A DNA stretch of 64,000 nt from Zygnema cylindricum (taxonomy: Eukaryota > Streptophyta > Zygnematophyceae > Zygnematales > Zygnemataceae). Each line of letters begins with the position of its first letter. Positions within the stretch are counted from its first letter, which is position 1. Made by a program: the position numbers and the translations under genes. Below, one piece after another: positions 1-12,904 of this stretch. Below the pieces are notes generated by a model. It did no database searches. It was not told where the DNA came from and saw only the letters and a program-made list of their open reading frames with translations. The stretch lies in contig JBBHKE010001577.1 in the NCBI GenBank assembly GCA_037447655.1, positions 359,545 to 423,544 of the forward strand, read 5' to 3'.

Positions 1-827
1 AGAAAGCCTCCAAAGACGTTGCCAGAGGTTCGCATTATTAACTAGGATGGTTGGTCTGGTGTAGTCTTGTTGTCTTTTAAGGATTTTTAGGGTTTTTTAG
101 GGTTTTTTAGGGTATGTTAGTTTGTTGGAGCATGAGCAATTGTGCTTTAGTCTTCGAAGTCAAATTGATAATTTGACTCTCTTAGGTTTTTTGAGGCACT
201 TTCTAGACTTAAGGCAGTCACAGGCGATCTTCCAGTTTGGAGAGGTTCTACAGCAAATAGACAAAAAAAAAAAAAATGAGAGGGGGGAAGGAGAGAGAGG
301 GGGTGGGATTGTCCAAATTAGTAGTCCATAAGAGTCCCGGGTTCAATGAATGTATGGCTTTCATGTGAATAATAACGAAATTTATCGAGCTCCTATCTTT
401 AGTTGTCAGTCACATGTTTGTATCACCTACTTGACTTTTTTTTTTCTTGACAATGTTTTGGTTTGCTTGGTACTATTTCACGCCTATAATTAACGGCGTC
501 CCCATTCTGTCATAAGTTTATTGTGCATTATTATGCTAATAGTTACAATGTGGTAATTTTTGTGTGTTCCATAAAATGTGTAGATGTGTTGTATTTTTTT
601 CGATCCAAATCATCGCAGGATTTGTGTAATGACAAATATAGTGACAATATTAGGAAATCAAATTCTTATCGCCAGTTTCAAATGAATATCTTGATGTGAA
701 CGTGACTCAACAAAACCATCTTAATGTGAATATTTCGAAAAAAAAGGGTCATATCACGGTATACTGGAAAGCATCATGCATGCATTATCAGAAATCATTT
801 AAAAGTCAAATAACAGGATTAGACTTT
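1..827. other. No gene seen; short TTTAGGG-like run
   Basis: No convincing coding segment. At 81-112 there are three AGGGTTTTTT-type repeats, loosely like plant telomere units but with extra T residues, and a poly-A tract lies near 262. The rest is AT-rich unique-looking sequence. Confidence 0.5.
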
Positions 828-1142
828 ATTAAGAAAGCAGGATGGTAAACCATCCGAGCAAATGGAAACAGAAAAAGAAAAACAAAAACGAAACCGAAAA
901 ACCGAATGTGGGTGGGAGCAAACTAAAAGGGAAAAAAAACAGTGCATAAGAAACTAACACACAAACAAGGAAAGCCAAGCCAAATTGAAACAATCAATAA
1001 GCACAAAGGGGACAACAAATTAGTGTTGCCAAAATAATAATTACCTAACTAAGCCTCAACAGAGATAAAGAAGTATTAAAAGCAACCCCTTAAATCCCCG
1101 AGGCTCGTCGAAGCACGCTGAGGGTGTTTTGGAATGCGTAAA

Positions 1143-1305
1143 CGATCCATAACAGCAATAGAGGATCGAAGGAGGATAGACGCTTTCACTGTGAAGCCAC
1201 GGATAATTGCGGATGAAAAAAGGGAGGGAGGGAGGGAGGGAGGGAGGGACACGTCGACGATCCATAGCTGCAATAGAAGATCCAAGGAGGATAGAAGCCT
1301 GCACT
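1143..1305. repeat. Imperfect direct duplication plus (GGGA)n
   Basis: A segment containing GATCCATAACAGCAATAGAG (about 1143-1190) recurs as GATCCATAGCTGCAATAGAA (about 1257-1305). Between them lies a GGGA tetranucleotide array at 1221-1249. The duplication sits inside the 3' part of the retroelement remnant. Confidence 0.65.
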
Positions 1306-2195
1306 CATTGTAGGGCCACCGATAAACGTTGACGGTAAAAAGAAGTAAGTACTGAAACAGAAGGGCTCCCAGGTCCCCGCCGCTCGAACGAACACCGACC
1401 ACAAGCACGGAGGAACTCGTCCAAAGCCACACCCAAACAACCAAATATCTCAACCGCCATCGGAATGAAACCATCCATAACATCGCTATGGGCATAATCA
1501 CGCTCCTTCCTCCTAGCCGCGTCATGTGCGGCCACACCCACATGTCGAGCTGCCTCAATGACAACTGTATTAGAGGTAGGGTTCGCAAAAACAACGCCAC
1601 CAAATGTATGACGCGCACCATCAAGTAATTCAATGTCAATCCGACGGGAAGGAATAATGTGGGAAACTTCCCGACGGACAAAATATCCCCCCTCGGAAGC
1701 GATAGTAGCAATGGTGTCTCGAATCGTGTCATGCGCCTGAATCAACTCGCCCCCGTGGGAGCAACGAAGCAAATGAACGCCGTCGGGCTCAAGAACGTGG
1801 TCACATGAGCAAACAAGAGAGCCAAGCAAAGGTGGGTGAGGGAGGCCAAGCCGAAACCTAAGGGTCGTGGTGAATTGAGCCGGGGTGAATCGGAGGGTAG
1901 ATAAGATAGGGATAGCCAATAGCCAAGCTCCGGAACCAGGTCCACCACAGGAAAGAAAGCGTGCACGCAAAGAATCAGAAGGAAGCGCCTCGAGAAGCTC
2001 GGACTTAATAGCGGCGACAACCTTATCAGAAATAGATCCCTGAACACGTGCAACTGATGTCGAAACAAGAGTGGAAAGAGCCGACATATCCGCGATAGCA
2101 GCAAATCCAACGCTACTCCCAAACAACAAATATCTCGACTGCCATGGAAATAAGGTTGAACATGAGGGCGGTGGTGAATTGAGCAAGAGTGGCAT
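1305..2195 (-). pseudogene. C-terminal fragment of a LINE-like ORF
   Basis: An open frame of 296 codons has no natural start; its 5' end is truncated. About the first 40 residues are unlike the rest and probably lie outside the element. From there it reads as real protein: a region with CSCDH, DGVHLLRC and HDTIRDTIATIASEGG, then VRREVSHIIPSRRIDIELLDG and FANPTSNTVV. The same blocks occur in the copy at 19.9-20.4 kb, which shows they were once coding. The Cys/His spacing suggests a zinc-binding fold, and the EVSHIIPSRRIDI block could be a nuclease-like core, but that function is a guess. After GFIPMAVEIFGCLG the frame runs into repetitive DNA and stops, so the C-terminus here is not native. 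Confidence 0.5.
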
Positions 2196-3508
2196 ATAGA
2201 GTGGAAATAATAGGTGTAACCAATAGCTTAACTCCAGAACTAGCCCCGATTGAGAAAAAAAAAAATTACATGAGAAAAAATGGACACGTGAAGATTCAGA
2301 GGGAAAGGCCTTGAGGAGCTAAAATTGATTCTTGATTCTTAGTTAGCTGGCTTTGTAATAAGGGTGGAGAGATTGGCATATCCGCCAAAGCAAACAAGGA
2401 GAAGAATTATACGAGACGCCTCTTAAATAGTCTGGTGAAAGGAGAATTCATCGTTCGAAACATGAGAGATGATGGTAGCAAGAACAATAACATTCCAAAC
2501 CAAAAAGAGAGAGACAAGTAACAAGGCAACAAAACACCGTTGCCCCGAGTAAGCACCACGGGCAACACTTACCGCAGGTACAATTCGCGACCATGACATC
2601 ATGACCAAGTGAAAACTCCGTGGGGAATTACTTTCAACAGCGATTAGAAAACAGACGCGGAAAAATATATAAAAGCCAGATGAGTATTTTCAAGTGACAG
2701 GACATAGTTCTTAAACCAATATGACCAAGGTCTATGTGTGGAAGACGAGAGTATCCTAGATGAGGACGCCTCTACCTAAGGCAATCTCCACTCCTTGCAA
2801 TAGATCCGGACGCCTTTATTAAGGCACTCTCCACCTTTCCATGTTAAGCATTTCTCAAGGATAATACACGATGTCCTACCACCTCAATCTGTTCGCCGTG
2901 GGTTTGAAATTTGCTCTCCATTTGTTCCCTAAATATTCTCCTATTAAGAACGTCGATGTAGATTTGGGTAGCGATAGGTGAGTAAACCGAAATACAGATG
3001 ATCCCCACTACACCTCGACCCTGTAGTCAAATAGCACACTGGCAATGTGCCAACTTTGCCCAAAAGTTGGGGCAAATTTGCCAAACATTAAGTTACAATT
3101 TAAAAAATGTCGTTATTTGTAAATTAAAGACTGTACAAGTCAAAACTTAAAATAACACTGAATGACGGGTTCCTAGCGCCACTGATTGGTGAGCAACAAC
3201 CACTTTACTACAGCTCGTAGAATCAAACATTTAATCCGAGAAATCGTCAAGCAATCACTGAATTCATTCACTGATAGCCTATCTCTGTCTTGAAAAAAGA
3301 AACAATTACTTGCACAGGTTAAACCTAACCGTTTCATTGCCTCTAAGGTAAACTCTTGGCTTAAGAAATTTAACTATGCCATTTAATGTTCGGTATTGCG
3401 AAGAGTTTTACGTTTGAAAATGTGCCATAGGTTGGGTTGTCGAATATAAACAGCTAGAAGCTAATGGTGAAGCTATGCAGTGCAACTAGTTCTAGAACCC
3501 TCCACCCA
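2196..3508. other. Intergenic, no gene seen
   Basis: This stretch holds the region between the retroelement remnant and the aminopeptidase stop codon. Short frames on both strands lack domain-like sequence. It should contain the 3' UTR of the minus-strand aminopeptidase, but I found no strong poly(A) signal. Confidence 0.4.
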
Positions 3509-6500
3509 TCACGATGAGGCTCCTATGCTCTCATGTTGTCTGATCCAGTTGACAATTGTTCCTACTCCATAGCCTGTAGCCAGACCCTTCTTCTCATCGA
3601 ATGCCGGACCTGCGATGTCCATGTGTGCCCAATCCACACCATCTTCCACAAACTGCAACACCCTCACTCCCTCCCCACACTTTCCTTTAAACACTGACGA
3701 GTTACATTCCTTTTTACACTCGTCAATTCAAGCATCTTGACTGACAGAAGTGATCAAAAGACATACTAAACATGAGCCAAAGAATCGCACTTGGAAGATA
3801 CATTTGCATCATAAGTAGTCATCCACACTAAATCTCACAGATCAATGTGAAATCTGGTTTTTGCAGTGAATGAACAAGTCATCTCTATAGTTGAGATTTC
3901 AAGTGAATGTACAACCTGGTTTTCACAATGAATGAAGAAGTCACCATCTATACTCAAGCTTCCAGGTAAATGAGAGACCTGGTTTCCACAGTGAATAAAA
4001 CGCCTAAATTTCAGAATTGCACACCTCTTGGAGAAACAGGGCAGCCTTGATGGCGCCTCCAGGTCTCCCTCCTGTATTAACAAGATCGGCAATAGGACTT
4101 TTTAAAGCTTCTTTGTATCTGTTCCCAACCATCCGTGTTGCTAAAATGTCAGATATCAGTTGACAAAATGCTTACCAAAAATTTATGGACAACCCTCCTT
4201 TACAATATCACCCATCTGATCTTGCAACTTTCTGCCGAAGTTAAAGTTGCTCTAGCCGCCATAAACCCGACAGAGAAAAAGAATGAAAAAAAACCAGGAG
4301 AAAATATATGGGTAAACTTTCTCCTCCTCAAGAGGCCCATGAATCAAAGGACAACATGTCTGAAATAAGTAGAGAAAAAATATCTGAAATAACTGAAAAG
4401 AAAATGTCTCAAAAAAAAAAACACTTACTCCTCCACGAGAGGCATTCTCCACAGTTTTTCACCTGCGGATTTTGCTGCTGATAGCAACTCATCTGCCAAA
4501 GAATCACTTGGAGTAAACACGCCTGTGATATCCACAAGCTCACGAAAAAATCAGAATTGGTACATACTCCCTGGGAGAATTTGATAGCGCCACAAGAAGG
4601 GTTAGGAAGTCTTTTGTGATGTTCTAGTTCGTTTCAAGTGCGAACAGATAAGAAACGTTGGAATAACCATTTTCCACTGAATTTTGTAAGTTAAGGGAGG
4701 GAGAGAGAATGGTAGAAAATTGAAAGGAAGTTCAACCGATCAACAAAATCCCGGGATTGAAATGAAACCTAGATAGCTATCAGCACCTTATGAGAAGAAA
4801 GTTTAGTAAAACTTGCTAACAAATCCTTTTCTTCTATGGATTCAAGAATTCAACATGTCAAGGTGATAATAATGTCCTCGCGATACTTTGTCCTCTGATG
4901 GCATCAGCATTGACGATAAATATTTCCTTTACTTTCAATTTCCAACTCCATCCAGGTTCCGTAGAAGTTCCAAATGATATTCACACAGAACCTACATTTC
5001 TGGTTTTATATCAAATCAAACTATTGAGACCACTAACTATTTTGGTATGCAAAAAATAGCAGCAAATGTGATACGACTTTCAGCGTGAAATCAGTCCCAT
5101 AACGTGGAGAGCAACCAAAATTAGTGTTGAACAATTTACCGAGGAGTAACGGGTATACGAACTACATAGGAAGACTTGCCTGCAACGTCATTTCCGAGGG
5201 CTACCACCATAGCGCCTGTCAATGTGGCTAAGTCCAAAATCTGTAGACACCCAGAAAGGAGAACATAGATCTAACATCCAACAAAAAAAAGCACTCTGGG
5301 TCCAATTTGCTTGAAGCACAGCTGGGATGATAATAAGTTGATACCACAATAGCCATATTGTCCAGAAAAAAAGGGGTGGATCAGCCCCTCACAGCATCCA
5401 CATTCAGGTGACAAGCGTAGACAAGAGCATCTGCAAGAGTCAAACGACCCTCAGCATCTGTATTGTTGACCTGGAAACATAAGAAACATAAGAAACAAAA
5501 AATCAAACAAGAAAAGTAAGTCGCCAGAAGGGTTAGAAAGCAATTCATATTCCTCTTATGTACTGACTGGTCTAGCAAGATTTCATACCATACACTTGGA
5601 TCAGACAAAGAAGAATATAATAAACTCAAATTGGCTGTCGGGCTCAACATGTTATTGACATGAAACTCGTTTTTGTTGAAGTCAACACTACGACAATTCT
5701 AAGAAACTTCCATCCCAAACATTGCCCATTATCCAACCATTTTCCATATTTACGTTCACCTGATAATAAACAGAGGACAGAGAGATCGTACATTCCTCAG
5801 TTACCTCTTCATGTGTCTTAACTGGCAAAAAACTTTCACCAAATGAAATGCCAAAGAATTGTACATTTGTAAAAAAGCCAGATAAAAGCTCCTGATCCAC
5901 AAAAAATAAACTTTTCCCCAACTTATTCTCAGCCTATTTCTCAGCTTTGATCCCAGAAACAGTAGACCTGACCTCAATAGTCTTCCCATTGGACGCTGTG
6001 ATTATGTCACCTGGCCTCATGCCTCGCCCACTGATCATATTCTCACATGCTGGAGAAATAAAGTGGACCTGTGTCCTCAAAACAGAATAGGAATTTGGAA
6101 GACATGCAAAAAACATAGAAAGGAGGTTAGTAACTGGAGAGGGTGGGAAATGTTTTGGTCCTTTTCATGAGACTGATCAACCATCATTTAGAGTTCAAAC
6201 ACGACCGAAGAGTAAAGCATGAGTCTAAATTGAAGTTCCCTTCATGGAGCTTTGTCCTGAATAAGTTGTTTTACAGAGTAGAAAACTTTTAAGACTTTGC
6301 AATCAAGTACGGTCTGAAAAAAATTACCGCCACTCCTTTAGGTTTGAGGTCACCAATGACTTTTGCTGCTCCAAAAGCAGCAGCTGCTCCTCCCATATCC
6401 GTTTTCATGTACTCAATAGCGCAACCAGCTCCAGTTTTAATATTATAACCGCCCGAGTCAAAACATATCCCTGCAAGAAATGAGACACTAGCAAGATTTT

Positions 6501-9500
6501 TTTTGATCACTTTTTAAAAGAGACAAAACAATCCAGTTCATGGCCAACTTCAAAAAAAATGAATGAAAAAGGAGATGCAATGATAATTAATTCACCCATG
6601 CAATGATAATTAATTCACCCATGCAATGATAATTAATTCACCCATGCAATGATAAATTAATTGACCATCAAAGTCTTTCCCAGCTTTGACCTCGCCTCTA
6701 CCTTTACACACATAATTTTCTTTCTCTTGCCATCTAGCCAATTATCTTAAACTCACCTTTCCCAATAACAGCGAGCCTTTTAAAAACCTGCCCATCAGGC
6801 GGTATGTATTTCAGGTGGATGAACTTGGGGGGAAGATCAGAGGCATGTGCAACTCCCAAATAGGCTCCCATTCCTAAATACTGCAACCAAATGACCAAAT
6901 GAATGTCCGTTATCAGATAGCGGATTGGCTTTTCTCTCATGTCTATCCTTCAAATGCTCACCACCAAATGCCAGAAACTCCAGCTGTGACACTGCTCTTT
7001 TTCAACCCAACTGGTACAAGTATTTTACCAACATGAGTCGAAGTCCTAAACTATAACTTGCTCTCTGTCCCTCCCCTTACCTCACATTCTTCCCGTTCCA
7101 ATACTGATGCGGTTAATACATCCGAATGAGCCATCGCAATGCTTATAACTGCATCAGCTAAAGCACCTGCTCAAAACATGTAAGATAGAAACATGTTAAG
7201 ATCATGGCCAAAACTGTTCCTTTTATTGCCCTCACATTGCCCCATTATTGCCCAACCAAAGGAAACACTGGAAACAGACTCACAAGTACACAGCCCATCG
7301 CTATTAGAGCTAATCACTCTAATTTCAGGTAGTGTATTCTTGACCCAAAATCATAAATTAGTGTTAAAAACACTGTCTAAGCAAGTGGACCACAATGAGC
7401 CACGTTGCAGAACATAATTTAATGTAGTTAAACCAAAAAGAAAATTAACGCTAATAATTCACTAACTCTAAAGGCGATGGGCTGTGTACTGTTGAATAAA
7501 GTATGGGAAATGAATTCAGGCATCACCTGGTGTCAGCACATTGGCTGGAGCTGCAACCAACTGCTTGGCCACTACCACCCCGGAAGCGATTGACACAGCT
7601 TGTCGAACAGCTTGGGCACGGCTCGGACCCGACCCAAGAGAGAGAATAGTGACATGTCTTAATTGGGAGGGCTTGGCCTGGAGAAACGTGCATACACACT
7701 ATCAGACCTCTGTTCAATACAAGGACAAAGAAGCTGAGGCTGAATCTAATTTACATAATTTTCGGCGGTCGTGTAAGAGGAGAACAGTAAAACTGCCAAA
7801 AGTAGCACATCCTCAAACTTCTACATGTGAAAAGCCAGGTTTAACCAGAAGGGGTTGAATTGATTACAAGAGAGCAGGAAAGTGAAAAAGCCATGCCCTC
7901 ATCTATGCTTGCTTTTAAGAAGCAAAAGTGCTGACGGTTCTGAAAACGTGATAGGTGTGTGTGTAAATTTCTGACACAAATCACACTCAACCCATCACTG
8001 CATGACCTTCTAGTGTAAGTGGGTTCAGCTTACAAAGCGGGTGATACATATGTCACCGACAATCTCAACCTACTTCATTTAGTAATGCACTACAAACGGA
8101 CTAACATTTGGTAAACATATAATGAATAGAAAAGACCTTCTACGATGAGGGACAAAATTCCACCTGTGATTTAAACCGGGTGTCCTCATAAGTTCCAAGT
8201 ATAGCCCCACAGACTATAGCTTCAAGGGCAGCCAACTGAGAGGTTTCCTCCAATTGTTCCCCGTGCAGAAGAGCGAGCCCCAGTGTTCCACCCTGCATTA
8301 ATGCATGTCACAAAAATATTTACTCCCCACTGTCTGACAGGATTCCTTACACCACCCACTATATATCCCACCCACGGTATAAACGCCCCTTATACATCCT
8401 GGAAATGCTCACACATTTGCCACAGACCAGCAAGTGATCTGTAAAGCCTTTGCCTGTCAACCACATCTCACACCATGATAATCAAAATATTGGGCTTTCA
8501 AACAGGCAAAGGTCATGGAGATTCGTGTTTTTTTGTTTTTACGCTTTTACATACTTTGAGAGGCTTCACCAGTTTGGCAGCGGCAACACCAAAAGCTCGC
8601 CATACTTCCGTTTGCCCCCGTGTAGCCGATGGTTTTGTTGAACTGCCGAGACCCACCAGAGCTAACCTGGAAACTCCCACCAGCAACTGGTTTAACTTGG
8701 TAACAGGTTAGACTTTCATTAATAAATCTGATGCAATCTCTCACTTCTTGCTCAGAAAATTACTGTCATCGAAACGCTGGGTGACTCGAGTGACCAGACT
8801 GAAGAGAGGACCTTTTTAAGATCCTTCAGCCGTATTGCCTGCTTCAGGAACAGAAAAACATTTCAACTAGTTCACAAAAAAAAGTGATATCGAATTGAGA
8901 GCTGTTCTTTCTATCCCGAGAACAACAAGGTGGGTGACATTTCTGATCAGCCTCTATGAGCAGTTTTTTGCAATCTTACATGAGGAATTTCATGATATGC
9001 TGCATAGAGGTAGAGCACTGCCATCTCTATTAAGTTGTGAATTCGAATGGCATTCTTTCTGCTTTTATCTTTCATTCCTATTCCTGGTCATGTCTTCCAA
9101 CTCAATATGCCAAATATAAAAATCTACAATTATTTGAGTTCATGATTATTCACATTTAATGAAAAAAAAACCAAAAACAAAAACAGAAATAACACAAAAA
9201 ATATAAAATAGAAAGAAATTAACAAAAGCTTCAAAAACAGAACCAGTATAAAAAAAAAAAAATACAGAAAAAAATAGAAATGGATAAAAACTGAAAAGAA
9301 CTAAAAGGTGGCCATCATTAATCACCAAGGGAGTGGGTTAACAGATGCTAATGATGATCAAAAGGGCCTACAAAAGAAGCCAATCCTCATCCAGAATCCG
9401 ATGGCCTATTTTGAACTTTCTTCGAAGTAAGAGACAAAATCACAGTTTTACTTGCGAAAGTGATATAACTTGGAAATCCCGAAAATTCAACTTCAAGGCA

Positions 9501-12314
9501 TAGTGGAATATCTCAAAACCGTTGCATTGCAAGATATAAAACTACACATCCAGACAATTCCAGCCATTGATTTTTGTAAAAATGTTGTAAATTTTGGTTC
9601 GTTACTTATTCTACTTCAACACACCAGTTTTAATTTATCATCCACCTGATGATATTTGAATTAACTCTTACTTACTAATGAGTGAAAGATAAGAGCACAC
9701 TTCATTGTGTGTCATGTTTTTAGAATGAGTTCGCAAGCCGAAGTTGACATGACAGATGCCCGTCAAGTGTTTTGTGCATTTTGTTTTGTGGAAGTTCATT
9801 CTTTTACATTATTAAATAAATGGAAGAGGACATTCAATACAACTGATTTCAGCGTATTTCAAAATTGCCATCAAACTCTCTCAATCAGGTATGTGGTTCA
9901 GAAGATTCAAGATTTCAGTGTCCATCAAACTGCACTGGCCATTGCTATTGAAGGAGTTATTAGTGTAAATGTGAAATTAGAATGTGTAGCAAAATGTATA
10001 GCAATAATTTAATGCAGGGAGACATGGCGGATTTTAGCCCACTCCCTTAAAATAGTGTTGTTCACACGATTTAATGATTTCGGCCAGAAAAAGTCACAAC
10101 CAAATTAGAGTTATTTACCTACAACAATGATGGGCGGTGTAGTAATGGCAGATACGATTTAGTCAGAATCATATTTGAAAAAAACAAGGGGATGGCTTCC
10201 GGGCATCCAATACTCATAGGACACCTGAAGAATGGAAAGGCACCAAATTGCCAGCACAAGAAGGCAAAAATGGTTCTCCAGGAAAGACTTACAATAGCGT
10301 GCATTACTAACCTTTTCAGCATCTTGTTAGCAAATCTGACTGCACATGTTTGCCCAAGCTGAGCCACAAATCCTTCCTCAGTGACCTGCCAAGCCAAAAA
10401 TGAAGCAGACTGTTTAGCAGCCACAGGCCAAATACGAGAGGGAGAGAGAGAGAGGGGGAGAGAGAGAGAGGAGGGGCGAGAGACAGAGGGGGGCAGAGAG
10501 ACAGAGGGGGAGAGAGAGAGAGGGAGCGAGATAGAGAGAGGGAGGGGGGGGGAGAGAGAGGTACAGCATTCTTTATAAAAAACCGAAAACTCTTGTGTAT
10601 GGTTTATGATCATTTAATGACGGAATAAATCATAAGACCGAAAATGAAAAACATAGCTTACTTTTGATAGAAAACATGCAACGTTGACTCGGTTAGAAAG
10701 AAACAGCAAAAACATAAGAACACAGCTCCTCAAATATTGCAAACTTGAACCAGTTATATTCATACTTTGGAAGTTACGAACTCCTGACCCTAAAGCAATT
10801 TTTCCAAACGATCAGAAGCAGGAGTGGAAGCTCGCGGAAGGAAAATTTACCAGCTCTAGGAGCACACCACCAAGAGAATCATTCAGGGACGATAAAATTC
10901 CATTTCCAAATTGTCCTTCATTATTAAGGACCAGACTGTCATCAAATAATCCTGTGCCAGCTCAGAAAAGTATATAAGTCACTGGTCCTTGCAACCTATA
11001 ATAATGAAATCCGTCCTATAATATAAAATTGCTCCATCAGAAAAAGGTAAGCTTAAAACAGGATTTAACAGTGCAATGTTCTCAAAAGAGAACGACAATA
11101 ATGCCTAAGAGAATAAATTGAAGGGCTAGTTTTTACTCCAACGAAATTCAGAACGACATGGATCCTCGATTCAATAAAATAAAAAAATCGTGACGGAGAA
11201 ATGGAAACGTTTTTGAGAAGTTCAATCACCGAAGTGCTGCAGTGCCGGGGAAAATGTTCTATCCTATTCATTACTGCGAGTCTGAAAAAATTGAAAGATG
11301 TGAACAAAAGCAGAGATAGACAACCTGGCTATTAATTATTGGCCCATCAACATTTCATCCAAGTCAAAAAAGACATACATTGCACAAAAGATTCAAAAAT
11401 TGCCAGCAGGTGCTTTTGGGCTCTCTTTTACTTGAAAAAAAACATTTAAACTTTAATGAAAATGGGCAGTACCATGTTTACTGTAGTTCCACACAATGGA
11501 GGAGCATTGTGAGTTCATCATAATTTAAATCCTCAAAAATGTACACAGCAAGATATAACTTTCTGGCAACTTAAAGCATTTGTTTATTTTATTATTTTTT
11601 TGTATTCAATGGCTATCTCATCTTGTTATGAAATGTGGTAAGAAAAACATGAATTGAAAGCACAAAACTACTTCTCACCAATGGCAAGAAGATCGCCTTC
11701 CCAATCAATGAATGAACAATCAGGAGTTTGAATGTCTAGCTGCAAAACAGTAGACGCAATTGGACAACTCTTAATTTAAATTATTTCCGCTTTTCTCAGC
11801 TGCACTGATTGCTCAAGAAGAAGCTGGCAAAGTTCTTGACAGCCCACGTCATAAAAAAACGTGTAATTGGTACAAAGAATGCAGTAACAAACAAAAAACA
11901 CAAATTTCTCACAGCAAAAATGACGAGTTAGAAGAAGCTACAACGTTAACGCAAGAGCAATTCAATCAATCATTCAACAGAATTCATGATTACGCAAATA
12001 AAGCATTTTCTAGCACTTTCTAGCTGCCCGTGAGAGTGTGTATCAGCTTTTTCAAAATTCAACATGCAAATGATTATCCTTAAATCATTTCTCTTCTGAT
12101 ATTTGCATGGTTCTAAGCTCTGTATGATTATCCTGACTTCCTTTTTCTTCTTAAATTTCCATGGTTCTCGTCAATATTCGAATTTCAGCTATGCTCTTCC
12201 GGTTTCTAAACAGATTTTGGCAAAGAGAATTCCGCGCACCTCTGCTACAACAGGAGGCGAATGCTTCGTTAAACCAAGAGTTGGAAACTCTGCGTGGATT
12301 TTTGCAGCAGCCAT
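3509..12314 (-). CDS. LAP: Leucyl aminopeptidase (M17 family), 16 exons
   Basis: M17 metallo-aminopeptidase, which removes N-terminal residues using two metal ions and normally works as a hexamer. I model 16 exons (minus): 12314-12240, 11739-11679, 10951-10851, 10385-10312, 8666-8555, 8292-8164, 7677-7527, 7166-7081, 6880-6757, 6470-6328, 6068-5973, 5470-5393, 5240-5180, 4522-4429, 4118-4025, 3652-3509. Phases agree throughout and give 540 aa, close to plant LAPs. The N-terminal domain (about 1-200) includes TLGLTK and WEGDLLAIG. The catalytic domain carries GKG...[19 protein letters not shown] and NTDAEGR (about 386-393), so the metal ligands and catalytic Lys and Arg residues are all present. 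An in-frame TAG lies three codons upstream of the start and no transit peptide is encoded, so a cytosolic form is likely unless an upstream exon exists. Intron 13 uses a GC donor. Confidence 0.93.
3841..4005. repeat. Three ~60-bp tandem copies in an intron
   Basis: Three diverged copies carry a core like CTGGTTTTTGCAGTGAATGA in the last intron of the aminopeptidase gene. They are non-coding by position. Confidence 0.6.
5174..5180 (-). other. GC-AG splice donor in the aminopeptidase gene
   Basis: Exon 13 must end in GCAG to keep frame with the GVFTPSD exon. The donor reads CAG then GCAAGT, the strong consensus for the rare GC class. The nearby GT (in AAGTCT) would break the phase and the conserved [14 protein letters not shown] reading. 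Confidence 0.75.
6574..6665. repeat. 24-bp tandem repeat in an intron
   Basis: ATGCAATGATAATTAATTCA followed by CCC is repeated three times with a degraded fourth copy. The array lies between aminopeptidase exons 9 and 10. Confidence 0.85.
8667..10311. other. Long intron of the aminopeptidase gene
   Basis: The 1.6-kb intron between exons 4 and 5 is AT-rich. It holds an A-rich stretch at 9160-9300. A 101-codon plus-strand frame at 9707-10012 has no recognisable domain, and I treat it as chance. Confidence 0.6.
10438..10562. repeat. Purine microsatellite (GAGAGG/GGGAGA)
   Basis: About 125 bp of interrupted GA-rich repeats in the intron between aminopeptidase exons 3 and 4, about 50 bp upstream (gene sense) of exon 4. 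On the gene strand it forms an extended pyrimidine tract ahead of the exon-4 acceptor. Confidence 0.85.
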
Positions 12315-12904
12315 TTCCAGCTACAGGCTTTATGCTGCAGTCAATGTACGATCCTACGAGCTGAAAGGAATATAAACAGTGGACGAGGTCACTCAAAATA
12401 GGGGGGGATGAAAAAAAACTGCGTTATTGTCTACACTTTACATTCCAGTTTTCGGCAATCGAAAGGATGGATGCAAGGCAACTAGGCAAGTAAGTTGAGA
12501 GTTGGATGCAACTATGGCCTACTATTGTAATGTGGGCTCCGGGCTGCCGTACTAATGTGTGTCGATGAAACGCACGCGGAAACCTCAAAAGACAAAATAT
12601 CGTAAGCTTTCTTTCGACAGTCCAAGTACAGTACGGCTATTTGGGATGGGGCAGGGCCGGAGATAGAGAGGAAGTCGGCCAGCTTCCAAGAAGTTTTGTC
12701 GAGAACAGTTTGGAAAGCTATAAGTGGGCAATATACGCCTATTTTATAATTTTCCGGGGTATAATACGCGTACATAACGAGTAACTAAGGATAGCGTTTC
12801 CAATTGTTTTCGCACATTTGAACTAAGAATCACTGAATTGAGCTCAGAATGTCAAGCCACTCTAATTACTGGCAGAGCTATTCTCTGTCTGTAGCGGTAC
12901 ACTA
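12315..12904. other. 5' flank of the aminopeptidase gene
   Basis: This is the presumed minus-strand promoter and 5' UTR. An AT-rich TTATAAAAT-like motif lies near 12743 on the minus strand, too weakly placed to call a TATA box. No ORF here looks coding. Confidence 0.4.

Larger units (their letters stand above)
828..2195 (-). mobile_element. LINE-like retroelement remnant, 3' part (copy 1)
   Basis: Minus-strand fragment. It contains the C-terminal part of a long ORF followed by a 3' untranslated stretch that ends near a small hairpin, with GGATGG pairing to CCATCC at 840-855. The second copy near 19.9-20.4 kb shares both the protein segment and the hairpin, so this is a dispersed family. The C-terminal motif set (Cys-x-Cys, then D-G-x-H, then Cys, then a basic-Asp block) resembles regions that follow the reverse transcriptase in plant non-LTR elements. 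No reverse transcriptase domain is present in the fragment, so the LINE assignment is inference. A host-derived repeat gene is the alternative. Confidence 0.5.

Noticed and set aside
81-112. Interstitial telomere array
   Set aside because: The units carry six T residues rather than the TTTAGGG spacing, and there are only three of them.
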